The position numbers were made by a program, and so were the translations under genes. Under the pieces are notes generated by a model that searched no databases, was not told where the DNA came from, and was given only the letters and a program-made list of their open reading frames with translations. Below are positions 37,801 to 48,216 of a DNA stretch of 64,000 nt, piece by piece (within the stretch, counting starts at the first letter, position 1; the number at the start of each line of letters is the position of its first letter). Origin of the DNA: Adineta ricciae (Eukaryota; Rotifera; Eurotatoria; Adinetida; Adinetidae); assembly GCA_905250025.1 (NCBI GenBank), contig CAJNOJ010000067.1, positions 4,141 through 68,140 on the forward strand, in the 5' to 3' direction.

Positions 37801-40211
37801 AGTTTTCATGTAAACAAATTGCGATGCTTTGGTAGATATTTCTATACGAATTTGAAGGACGAGAAACAATTAAACGACCATTTCACTGTTTACCTTATGC
37901 TGTTGTCAGTCTCATTCAAGATGGTATAGTCATTTTGATGCTTTCTGTTATCATGAAAGAATTTCGTGTTCTGTAGGAAGTCAATGGCCAGCTAATTTTG
38001 ATGACTTAGATGCAGATCCGGATATACTAGATACAGATACATTACGAGTGATTGGTCTAACTGATGATCCATTGTTACAAAACAAAATGAAAGAAAATAT
38101 CGAATTAGCTGAAGCAGCAACACGTGCTCTTGAGCATGTGTACGAAGAAGAACCGACACCACCTGTCACAACCACTGCTGAACAATCAGCTTCACCAGAA
38201 ACAAGTTCGGAAGGGAATTCAACGACTGTAACATCAGATAATGGTACATCTACGATTATGAATGGAACAGGACAATCAGGTTCACCGACAACAATGAATG
38301 AAAATGCATCAACAACATCGTCGTCACCAACGACCGGATTGTCAACGCAGAATAACAATAGCAGTGACCTTTCAATTAATTCTTTCGTTCCACCTCCTCC
38401 ACCACCGCCTCCCTTGTCGACCGAATCATCAATGTCAGCATCTACTAGTCCAAATACTACAGCTCCAGCAACAGCTGTAGCTACTACTCTACCATTAGCT
38501 CATTCCGCAGCAGCTATCCAAGCTGCTTATCGCCAAACAAGTTTACTCGGTGCGCTTCCAACAGCAGGCGCAATTCGAACAGCTTCAGGTGCTATTTATG
38601 CTACATCAGGCGGCCTAGCTAATGGTCTTACTGGCCAGGTTATCTATGGTGGTAAGATTTTTTTTCAAAGACTCAATGATCTTACTTTCTCTCGTTTATT
38701 TTAGGCATTCCAATGGATGCTTTACGTGGGTATCAAACAGCAGGCGCCGCTGGTAGTCCAATTGCATTTGCTACACATGCTGGTCAAACAATGCAACAGT
38801 CAGCGCTGTATGCTGCACAAATACAAGCCCTTGCCCAGCAGCAGCAGCAGCAACAACAGCAGCAGGCAGCACAGTTGGCCATGGTCGTTGCGGCCCAACA
38901 GCAACAGCAACAACAACAACAACAGCAGAATGTAATAGGTGGTATTCCTGCTGGTTATACACTTGTGCGCACAGCTACCGGAGGCTATGCTCTACTTGCT
39001 CAAAGTTCTGCGGCAACTGCTGCAGCAATACAAACTCAAGCTCAAACTCAACTTGGACAACAACAGTTTATTTCCATCAATGCAGCAGGTCAACCGACAG
39101 CTACACGACTACCCGTTGCCATGGTGGGTGGTCAATCTCCGCAATTTATCTATCAATATGCTGGCCAACCAACTATTCAAGCCGGTCCAACGCAATACAT
39201 TCAACTGCCAGCTAATTATGCACAACAACAAGGACTATCAACAAGTCCTGTGCTTCAAACAGCCAACTCTTCGGCTCCACAAGGTTTGTTTTAGTTTTTC
39301 ATTAGATAAATCTATTCTCATTCTGATGATCAAATTGTAGCTTATATAAGTCAATCACCTGCTCACTATATCGGTGCACCTCAGTCAGCAAGTACAACAA
39401 ATTCGGCAGCAAATCCAGCTACTGTTGTTTCTTCTTCCTCGACTTCTTTCTCTTCATCAGTCGTTCAACCACAACAAACGTCAACAATAATTTCGCCACA
39501 GAAACAAAGTGCTGCATCAGCGACTGCTGCCGCTCTTCAGCAACAATATCAGTATGCTTATCAATCACAACAACAGCAGCAGCAGCAGCAGCAGCAACAA
39601 CAACAACATCAACAACAACAATCAGCGAATGGTGGTACTGCAAATAATATCTATTATACTACTATGGCTCAAGCACAAGCGCAGCAACAGCAGCAGCAAA
39701 TGAATCTCTTATCTCAGGTAAACAATCGAATCTTGCAGTAGATCACAACTTCGTAAAAAAATCCTTTCGTTCCTCTTAGTTACAATATACAACTCAACAA
39801 GGCATTCCTCAGCAAGTGTACTATGCACCGGCAGGTGGTCAAGCGATTTATCAAGCTGGCGGTCAAAGTTACGTTCTTGCTCAAGCGAGTTCAACACCAG
39901 GATCGGTCACAACAACTGGCGCGCCCGTGATGTATTCTGCCGGTCCTACTCTTCACAATGGTACTACACAACAACATGTATCTCAGTCTCAGCAGCAGCA
40001 ACAACAACAACAACAGATTGCCTATCAAATCGCCGCTTCTGGTCAATCGGCTGGCACTGCGTATCAGATGATCAATCCAACAGCCAACTCAACACTTACG
40101 ACATCACAACAATCGAGCGCAGGCCCTGGTGTGGTTGCACAACAGCCTGCTCAACTTGTTCAACGTTCGAACATCCTCTCTCAAGCCCGACACCATCCAT
40201 ATCGAAGCTAA
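34880..40211 (+). CDS. TASOR/TEX15-like pseudo-PARP protein with polyQ tail
   Basis: Ten exons: 34880-34943, 34993-35142, 35870-36016, 37469-37581, 37633-37779, 37836-37923, 37977-38651, 38705-39283, 39341-39717 and 39780-40211. They are phase-consistent and give about 923 residues. Residues from about 20 to 235 resemble the DUF3715 pseudo-PARP domain of TASOR, TASOR2 and TEX15: KRREFEESYAFLIDND, ICQNGYHCTETSFNVLG, KYGIYVCKHADVC, VVIKMIVFKIVEGK, YEFEGRETIKRPFHCLPYAVVSL. The remaining roughly 690 residues are low-complexity: Thr/Ser-rich, a proline run, then long Gln tracts. TASOR scaffolds the HUSH silencing complex and TEX15 acts in piRNA-directed silencing, so a chromatin-silencing role is plausible but inferred. 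Intron 3 (36017-37468) is about 1.45 kb, unusual here. The exon 4 acceptor was chosen because it restores the conserved VLG-H-S-K-Y-G-I-Y reading. Confidence 0.75.
38838..38930 (+). repeat. CAG/CAA polyglutamine tracts
   Basis: Mixed CAG and CAA codons in two blocks (about 38838-38865 and 38898-38928) encoding Gln runs within the TASOR-like protein. Mixed codons make these less prone to slippage than pure CAG. Confidence 0.85.
39560..39621 (+). repeat. CAA/CAG polyglutamine tract
   Basis: Run of CAA and CAG codons inside exon 9 of the TASOR-like gene, encoding an uninterrupted Gln stretch broken by one His. A shorter tract follows near 39988-40016. Confidence 0.85.
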
Positions 40212-40817
40212 AGAAAGAATTTGTTTCTTCTTGTTTGTCTCTATTTGGTAACAGTAGAATACCTGTGCTTATCTGCTTCGTACATCCGAGAATTTCACTT
40301 TCTTGTGCGTGCGTGTGTGTGTTCTGTTCTGATTACGTTTGTTTTTGATGCAATATATTCATTACACTTGTAAATTGAACAAATATATTCAACAAATATT
40401 TGAAAGTTCATTCGTTATGAGATTGCCTTGGACTCAGAGGATTGTTCGAGATATTTAATTTTAAAAGCGTCATGTTATGAAATACAAAAAGCAAGAGAAC
40501 AGAAAACAATCATACACACATACAAATTTACAAAGCATGTAAATCAAGTAAGTGTTGCACTCATTACGTTTTGTTTGGAATGAACCCGTGGATTTACTAC
40601 TTGGGACAAATAAACAATCATGAAAACAAATAAAAAGTACTAACTGTTAAATATAGAAGATTAGACGAACTGTTCGTACATCCAAAAGTGACATATGTAT
40701 ATATTTATATTCATATTGAACACGTTCATCGGCGAATGAACGAGAAAAACCGGACATAAATGCTTGTGTGGACGGATAGCTCAACTGCTGCATAATGTTC
40801 ACATGCTAAAGTTCTTT
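40212..40817. other. Convergent 3' UTR region
   Basis: About 600 bp between the TASOR-like gene (plus) and the GRAM-domain gene (minus). A GTGCGTGCGTGTGTGT run lies near 40305-40321. No gene recognised. Confidence 0.5.
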
Positions 40818-42313
40818 TCAATTGGATGAAGATGGCCATAGATTATGCAAGGAATGCAATCGATTCTCGATTCGATTGGCTACTTTCATCAGATAAAATG
40901 CATGAAAAAATAGAAGAATTAGGAATAAGACTATGCAAACGGTAGTCTTCAATGGTAATGTTCGTGCATGTTGGATCGATGATGGAATGATTTGAAGTAA
41001 AATGTTCATCGATGAAACGAATAGATTTAAGAATTTAGTTAACAGTCCACGTGAGTTTGAATCAGTCACGGAGAGATTTCGAGTTAATTCGGAAGGAGGA
41101 GCAGATGGTGAATGTGTCGGTTGGTTATGTGAGACTGACGCTCGCTCTTGACTTTGATTTTGACTCTGACGATATTTCACCGAATTTGATGTTGATTGGT
41201 GATGGTTGACTAAGGAGTTATTTCCTACATCAAGAAAAACAAAGATGAAACTATTTGTGAAAGAATGAGAAGAGGATTCTTACGTTTTTCATTATTCGGC
41301 TGCTTTTTTTCATGCTTTGTATAACGTGAACTTCGACTAGTTTGATTGCTATACAAATTGCTTTCATTTGAATCGTTCGATACCGTCTGGTTCGTCAGCG
41401 TACTTCTATCAGATGACTTTTTACTGTACGAATTAATTAAGGTTTTTGATTGTTGTTTATCATTGCTGCTTTTAGTCGATATTATACTCGTAGGCCGTTT
41501 GTTCGTATTTTTTAAACACATACCTAAGACACCGTTTTCTTCCGGTCCATCGACAATATCATACGAATCGCGTTTGTACGACTTGCCTTGTCTATTGTGG
41601 TTTGTTGGCTTTAATGTTCCATCATTCATTATGTCACTATCATCGTCATCGTATGAACTCATATCATTCGTAGCTTGTAGGCGAATGGATTCAATCTTGT
41701 CAAAGGCTTGATCGCGTTGAAGAAACGAAGCGTAGATGATTTTTTTCTCACTATGCTTTAGTTGAATACCGATCGCAGTTGGAAATATGAAAGCAACACG
41801 TTCTCTGGTGACGCGTTGAATTTGTTCCCATCGATAAACATGTTTTGTTACGTAAGATATAATTCGAGAATGAAAACAAAGATAACGATCGGTTATGTAC
41901 ATCTTTCCTTGTAATAAAATATCACCTTGATAGGCACATACATAGGAATCAATTAGTTCAGGCATTTCACCTTGTATTTCCGATTTAAACAGTTTTTGAA
42001 AGTGTTTCATACGTCGAGATAATTGTTCTTGACTATTCGAATCGCTCTTCTGTTCGCGCGATCGATTCTGGTCGCCGTGTTCACTTTCGAGATCACTCTC
42101 AGTTGTTGTAGATGAAGTTGTTGTACGTACAAAGTTTTGGGATGAGGAAATATTGTCACTTGTATTGTTATTTATAGCACTACTACTATCTACAGACGAG
42201 GATGACGAACGTTCGGGCTTCGCCGTCGAAGTTTTCGCTAATCCAGTTGACGAATTTGTCACATCGACAACTTCCGATGGAATAATCAACGATGATGGCC
42301 GAGAAGTGGCCAT
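40818..42313 (-). CDS. GRAM-domain tail-anchored protein (GRAMD2-like)
   Basis: Two exons. The first (42313 to about 41283) starts MATSRPSSLIIPSEVVDV and is Ser/Thr/Asn-rich. It then holds a GRAM domain at about residues 100-200: FQKLFKSEIQGEMPELIDSYVCAYQGDILLQGKMYITDRYLCFHSRI, then a PTAIGIQL block. The second exon is a short Ser/Gln-rich linker followed by a single C-terminal hydrophobic helix (TTVCIVLFLILLFFHAFYLMKV) and a short tail. No VASt lipid-transfer domain lies between, so the layout fits GRAMD2 proteins, which sit in the ER and bind plasma-membrane phosphoinositides at contact sites. Function by analogy only. The intron splits an Arg codon of NNEKR. Confidence 0.85.
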
Positions 42314-44173
42314 TCAACAATATCTACAAAAAAGTAAATCAACTGATTAGGTCATTAAAAGCTCTTCGAAAGCTAGTTGTTGACTTATATTCCTCTAATG
42401 TCGAGAAGTATTTTGTACAGACATGAAGGTGTGCGAATAGAACACCACCAATCAGCATTAAACATCGTAGTCACCCCATACTATATTATTATTCTGTTCT
42501 TTCGGTGCGCGTGGTTTCGGAAAGAGAAAAAAAGAGCGCACTCAACGTATGTTCGGGTTTTTTACTCATACGTCGTTTGTCAAACTTGATTTTTCTTCGT
42601 ATGTACTTGTTTTTTCTCAGAGAGAAGAAAAAAAAACATACAATTCGCTTCTCTGTTATTTAAAAACTAGCTCGAACAATCAAATCGACTTGAGTAGTAA
42701 ATATAGAATGAGTCAAATTTTGCATTCGAAATATAGGCCAGATGACAGAACACTTCTATTTATTTTTATATTACTAATTCTATCGTCAGTTTCTCGCGTC
42801 ATTCTCTGCTCGCCAAAGTCGTTTCGAACTTGTTTTTTCCTCTGATGTTTACTATCACTTCTTTCGAACAAACAAGCATTCCAAAAAATACTACCTGTCT
42901 CGCGAAAATTGCAACTATTTCATTGTCTTAATACGTACAACGAATATGTTATCGACAGTGATTTATAATATTTACCAACGTAAACACAACCGATGCACTT
43001 GGTTGATTGCGCACATTGATAGTGTCATAAATAAGAAAAATTTTTTAGATAACTTCGTTCGATGATTATGCTTAGGCAAGAAATAGATGCAGTCATTTAT
43101 AAGGAAATTTCAATGTGTTGACTAGAAGTCAGCTGCTAGGCGACAGTTACTCATTCTGTTTCTTATGCTAGAAAACATTACTCATAGGTTTTTCTTCTCC
43201 CGACCGTGTTTTGACGCGTTAGATATGACTTTTTTTATTTATTCAGGAAAATCAAATTTGCGCGTTCAAAACTCGCCTACTTATCAAATAATGTCGACCA
43301 TGAACTCACACGTACAAAAGGATTCTTGTTGCTAAGCATGAATCTTAGGTGATCAATTTTGAGCTTCGTAAAATGAAGAAAAAAAAAGAGGCGACGAGAA
43401 ACTTTGAAAGTGCAAAGTTCATGCGGCAAAGAAAGATAATAGAAAGATTGTCTAGTGTCAATAGGCTTACCTTGTTTGGACAAATGCTCATTCGTCATCA
43501 ACGGAACGTAAGACAGACAGACAAGAAAGAAGAGAGGAAAGAGCGCAACAATTGTCAGAGGCTCATTCATTAAAAAAAAATCATATCTTGTCTTCAAATA
43601 GATGTCGCTATTCTATAGTAAAACTTACCTGACTTCAACTTTCATCACCACTGAACAAAAAAACCTTAATTATATATACAAGTTGGAAACAAACTCCCAC
43701 ATGTTTGTTGCTTTTAATACTTCTCAGTCGTTAGAAACATTTTTACGAGGTATTCACTTTGTATTCAACTGTTTTCGTGTCAAGCAAACCATAAATACGT
43801 ACGTTGACGTCAACGCAACGTTCTCAAAAGAACTTTTATAAGAAAAGACTTACATTATTTGTTTAGTGAGCCAGCAATGCAGCCACACAGATGCTGTTTT
43901 TCTTTACGAGAGAAAAGAAAAGCTCATACGCTTGAGGGCATATTATGGGATGATGACGTCTTGAGAGAAATGAAAGTTTTCATAGAGGAAAACAAACTGT
44001 AAAAGCTAATTATGAAATGTTGTTGATTCGCACTGAAAATACAGGGAAAAAAAGAATCGTTAAGAGTATATGTTAACGTGTTATCAAATGGAAGTGAAAA
44101 GGAAATAAGCATGCATGTTTTTCACCTTAAAAAGCAGAAAATATTTTTTTTCCCTGTCATCAGACAAATGCGA
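42314..44173. other. Intergenic, no gene recognised
   Basis: About 1.9 kb upstream of the GRAM-domain gene. Open frames are short and without motif. No repeat beyond A/T runs was noticed until the MITE starting at 44183. Confidence 0.5.
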
Positions 44174-44182
44174 CGAGAGTTT
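44174..44182. repeat. Left target-site duplication (9 bp)
   Basis: CGAGAGTTT, directly repeated at 44522-44530 on the other side of the MITE. Confidence 0.88.
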
Positions 44183-44521
44183 ACGTAGGATACCTTCGGG
44201 CAGGATTCAACATTTTCTTGAGCGGATTCGTTTTAGCGTAGGTTCCAATCAAACCAACACTGGTTCCGAGTACAACTTGATGAGCTCTATCGGTTTCAAT
44301 CATAAAAATTTTACCCCACCCATACCCTCACATCCTCGGTGGTTGTGAAACGAATCCGCCCCGGTTTTTCTCTAGTTTCGGATTTTTTTTCAGGTTTTGA
44401 GGGCGAAGAAAGAGCTTTTTGCGAAATTTTATTTTTGGAACCAGTGTTGGTTTGATTGGAACCTATGCTAAAATGAATCCGCTCAAGAAAATGTTGAATC
44501 CTACCCGAAGGTATCCTACAT
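44183..44521. mobile_element. MITE-like non-autonomous DNA transposon, 339 bp
   Basis: Two 85-bp terminal inverted repeats (44183-44267 and 44437-44521) agree at 81 of 85 positions when one is reverse-complemented; all four differences are C/T or G/A. Both ends read A[C/T]GTAGGATACCTTCGGG inwards. The element is bounded by a perfect 9-bp direct repeat CGAGAGTTT (44174-44182 and 44522-44530), a target-site duplication. A third partial copy of the TIR core (AAACGAATCCGCCC) lies inside near 44348-44361. There is no coding capacity. Nine-bp duplications are typical of Mutator-like elements, so a MULE-derived MITE is likely; the superfamily is inferred. Confidence 0.9.
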
Positions 44522-44530
44522 CGAGAGTTT
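44522..44530. repeat. Right target-site duplication (9 bp)
   Basis: CGAGAGTTT, identical to 44174-44182 and immediately outside the right inverted repeat. Confidence 0.88.
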
Positions 44531-44651
44531 TGTTGTTTTTATAAGAACGCACGTATTTTTTGTCACACTCGATCAAATTTATATACATGAATATTTACAA
44601 ATCTATTCTTTCTTTTTCAAATATTTATTCTGCAAGTTGAATGAGTACGAA

Positions 44652-46739
44652 TTATGCAACAGTTCGTTTGACATAAACGAGTATATAAGCATTTTTTGTC
44701 ACAACTTCTCTTACGTCTGTGATTTGACGCGTTGTTTCGTCGTTGAATGAGTACCACGAGTAGTTTCTACTGTTTTTGGCATAGGTTGTATAATGCCCGC
44801 TGAAAAGTGTGCCCGTATGATTGGATACGGCAACTAAATCGTATAATGATGATGATGTAATGTTTTGATTTATATTATCTGAAGTGACATATGGGCTGAG
44901 ATCGAGATTTTCGAGTGGAAAGTCGATGTATGTATCGATTTTTCTGTTGGAATAGGCTTCGTAAGTAAATCGTTTCAGTTGAATGATTAATACACGGGGC
45001 AGCGGGAGAAGTAAATCGGATTTTTGTCGAGCTTTTTGAAGAATCTGACAATGTGAACAGTAGTAATCACCATTGAGTGGATCTTCACGAAAGAAACTGG
45101 TGAGCAAATCATTCAAGGATAAATTGTTTTGTGGGAGGTCGAGTTTATAACGCTTTTGATATTGTTGAATCCATGATAAATCCATTTCAATGGTAATGTG
45201 ATGCAAAAATAGAAAAGGTTCGTTTCTATCTGAATTCAACGTCAGTCTATTTACACTATTGGAATCACTAATCCAATAGAGATTATTTAGAGCATCTGGC
45301 AGAGCATTAGTTGCCAAAGAGAGATGCTGTTGGATCTGTTGGATTTGCTGTGATAGATCTGAGTAATGACAACCAAAAAGCGGACGAATAATGTAAACCG
45401 GTGGTCGAAAGGGTACGTAGGTTTTTCGATCGAGGAATTGAAACTCCATATATTTTTGATCAACAGACTTCTCTTGGAGTTCAATAAAGGCCATTTGATG
45501 TTTAATTGTACTACGAAGTGAATCATCAGATTGAAATTTTTTTACAATCCTATTGTTTATTATTTGGACAGCTTGAATTCGTTGAGCTGGCACATTTAAC
45601 TTACAGTGTTCGATGAACGATTCCACTAATCCTCCGATTGTTCTTGTAGAACTTTGAAAAGTGATCACCGCTTGTTCACCGTTACTTTTCAGGTATAGAA
45701 CATGATACTGATCACTGTCATCTTCAACCGGCAACGGCAAAAAACTGAAATTTTCTTCATTGATCTCTGCAGAACCACACCCACCTGAACACCGAATAGT
45801 AGATCGAATCTGACCATAAAATAAGTCTGTAATTAGTGTAACACTATTGGTTAGTTCTTGGTGTATCAAATGTAGAAAATAATTCATAAATTCTTGAGCA
45901 TCATGTTGTTTATAGGATGAATATCGTGGAAGACATTCGCGCACATCTATCAGTAATGACGATGGTGTGGCAACAGCATAATCGCCAGACCAGATCATTT
46001 TGATTAATTGCGAATATGCACCAATAATCGGAGCATTCATTTCATCATTGAAAGATAAAATCTGTTGAGTGAATTCAGGTATATTGCTTAAACATTGAAG
46101 GGCACTATTCATGAAGCAAGTATTGCCTAGATTTGTCAGTCCGCATACACCAGGAACAAGATCAACTTCTGGTTCAAAACTAATGATTGTACGTGGAACA
46201 AAATCCAATTCAGCCAGAGTAACGTCATCAAGGTTTAGTTCATATTTAGTCCAACTATGATTCATCCATACGTAAAGATGATTTGTTCTACCAGTTGTAA
46301 CGTGCGTTCGCATTTCCTTCTTTAATTGATTGATAGTCATTGTCGATGGGAGAAAGAGGTCGATCAGATCAGACCTATCCATTGGACGCTTGCAAAGTCG
46401 CAATTTGAAATCGTTGTTCCTAATATCTGAAGTTAAATTCGGGTTTTCTTTGATTTTTTTATGGTTTTCTACGTTTAGAATAGAGAAACATGGATATTGA
46501 AAATCAGTGATTGTTCTATTAATATTGGTTTCATCGATTGGAATCCAGACATTTTTAGTTTTATCAAATAATGTTAATGTTACGTCTGTCGATGCAATAG
46601 CTAAACAAAGTTGTACACATATTTCCTCTTTTAGTCTTTGAATTGTCGTGGTCCCTGGCACCCAGATGTATTTTAAATAAAATAAGTCCCGATAAATTCG
46701 ACACACTCGAAAACAAACTTCATCAGTTGTAGCCGACAT
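44652..46739 (-). CDS. Ubiquitin-specific protease, USP4/15-like (copy 1)
   Basis: A single-exon frame of 695 residues. The N-terminal 190 residues look like one or two ubiquitin-like folds. The USP catalytic domain starts at GVCGLTNLGNTCFMNSALQC with the nucleophile Cys208 and continues with QHDAQEFMNYFL. A zinc knuckle pair CSGGC ... CSHCQ is split by an insertion of about 200 residues, then come LIIQLKRF, SGHYTTYAK with His649, and WYSFND with Asn666. The full triad and split-domain layout resemble USP4/11/15. It should remove ubiquitin from substrates; targets are unknown. This is the largest of three tandem paralogues, and the one nearest the MITE. The lack of introns contrasts with most genes in the window. 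Confidence 0.92.
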   Translation of the reverse strand: MSATTDEVCFRVCRIYRDLFYLKYIWVPGTTTIQRLKEEICVQLCLAIASTDVTLTLFDKTKNVWIPIDETNINRTITDFQYPCFSILNVENHKKIKENPNLTSDIRNNDFKLRLCKRPMDRSDLIDLFLPSTMTINQLKKEMRTHVTTGRTNHLYVWMNHSWTKYELNLDDVTLAELDFVPRTIISFEPEVDLVPGVCGLTNLGNTCFMNSALQCLSNIPEFTQQILSFNDEMNAPIIGAYSQLIKMIWSGDYAVATPSSLLIDVRECLPRYSSYKQHDAQEFMNYFLHLIHQELTNSVTLITDLFYGQIRSTIRCSGGCGSAEINEENFSFLPLPVEDDSDQYHVLYLKSNGEQAVITFQSSTRTIGGLVESFIEHCKLNVPAQRIQAVQIINNRIVKKFQSDDSLRSTIKHQMAFIELQEKSVDQKYMEFQFLDRKTYVPFRPPVYIIRPLFGCHYSDLSQQIQQIQQHLSLATNALPDALNNLYWISDSNSVNRLTLNSDRNEPFLFLHHITIEMDLSWIQQYQKRYKLDLPQNNLSLNDLLTSFFREDPLNGDYYCSHCQILQKARQKSDLLLPLPRVLIIQLKRFTYEAYSNRKIDTYIDFPLENLDLSPYVTSDNINQNITSSSLYDLVAVSNHTGTLFSGHYTTYAKNSRNYSWYSFNDETTRQITDVREVVTKNAYILVYVKRTVA

Positions 46740-46831
46740 TATTCTAGAAACTTTCCCTGATATCTTTTGATTATTCTGTATTACTAAACACTGTTTAATA
46801 CTAATCTGAAATATACAAAAAATATATTCAT

Positions 46832-48184
46832 TTAATTCTTCTTCAAATAGACTAAAACATAAGCATTTTCATTCACAAGACATTCCACATCAGAGACAAG
46901 CTCAAAAGAAGGATCATTAAAATGATACCATTGATCGGATGTATTCAATCGCGCATATGTTGTATAGTGTCCTCGTTTTAGATTGCCAACGTGCATTGAA
47001 ACAGCGGCAAGGTCGTACAACGTGTTCTCACTCTCATCTACTTGCCAATCGTGAAGTGGATAATCGACGAGTGTATATAATTTCTCACTGGATTCATCGA
47101 ATGTGAATCGTTTCAATTGAACAATGATTACTGGTGGTAACGGATAGCATAAACTGGTTCGCTGTTTAGCCGGTCCGAGATCTTCACATTTCGAACAGTA
47201 GTATTGACCCTGGAGAAGTTCTTCTTTAAGAAAATCTTGTAATAGTGTACTTAATTGTGTCTGCTGCTCGTTTTCAAGTGGTAATGGTAAACAGTATGTT
47301 GTTTCTTCGTTCGTATCGCACTTATTGCATTTTAAGCAGGTTACTTCCGATTTAGTTTGGATGCGAAAAAGATCAGTAACAATAGATGCTTGTTCTTCAG
47401 AAAATGAAACATTTGCTGCGAGTTCCGAGTGCAGTGCATTTAAAAGTGAGTTCATGAATTCATGAGAGTCCTTCTGAGCATAATCAGAAAAGATTGGGGC
47501 ATGTTGACTCACGTGTTGTTTGATTTCTCTAGGAGTAACGCACTTCTTCTCTCCTGACCACATAGATCTGATCAATGATGTATATGCCTGGGTCACCGGG
47601 CCTTGACCACTCGATGATTGACATGTTTTAGCCCATTCTGTTAGCTGTGGTATGTTGCTTAAACATTGAATAGCACTGTTCATGAAACATGTATTGCCAA
47701 TATTAGCTAAACCACAAAGACCTGGCTCATATTTTCTTCTCTTTGTTGGTTGATAAACTCGGTCAGAAATAGATACTTGTGAAGACCATGGAATGAACCT
47801 TAGTAGTTGTAGATAGCGAATAAAAATAAGAAGAAAATCATCGACGGAGAATGATATCGAAGAAGTTGAAGGTATAGAACTTGATTTGAGTTCATTGAAG
47901 TCATTGGGTATAATGATTTCACATTGCTGCAGGGGATCAAGGTTTAAAGATGAAATCAGTCGCCTGAGACAACGAAGGTCTATGAGAAAAGAAATAATAG
48001 TTCTTTATTAAGTACGTAATTGCCGACAAAGAAGCTTACCCAAGTCATACCATTGATAGAAAGCCAAAAGACGCGGAATGGAAACAGAAATATCTATCTT
48101 GATTGACCTTAAGTCGTAGGTAGAATTCTCAACATCTTTTCTGCCATTATTAGGTCGAACAAGTTGTCGTTCGTTCGATTCCAT
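46832..48184 (-). CDS. Ubiquitin-specific protease (copy 2)
   Basis: Two exons (48184-48040 and 47979-46832) give about 430 residues. The first 150 or so residues (MESNERQLVRPNNG..., then SVDDFLLIFIRYLQLL) have no recognised domain. The catalytic domain follows: GLCGLANIGNTCFMNSAIQCL with the catalytic Cys, QKDSHEFMNSLL, a complete zinc-binding pair CLKCNKC and CSKCED, VIIVQLKRFTF, RGHYTTYAR with the catalytic His, and WYHFNDPSF. The catalytic domain is compact and lacks the insert seen in copy 1. The gene ends 93 bp before the copy 1 start, on the same strand, so tandem duplication is the simplest origin. The start was chosen as the ATG that leads through a phase-matched GT-AG intron. Confidence 0.88.
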
Positions 48185-48216
48185 TAATGTACTGATCTAG
48201 AAAAAAAACAGAAACA

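Noticed and set aside
38771..38962. Minus-strand Val/Ala-rich frame opposite the polyQ tract
   Set aside because: It is the antisense shadow of CAG/CAA repeats.
44115..44348. Plus-strand 77-codon frame across the MITE left end
   Set aside because: It runs across the inverted repeat and target duplication and has no homology; no transposase features.
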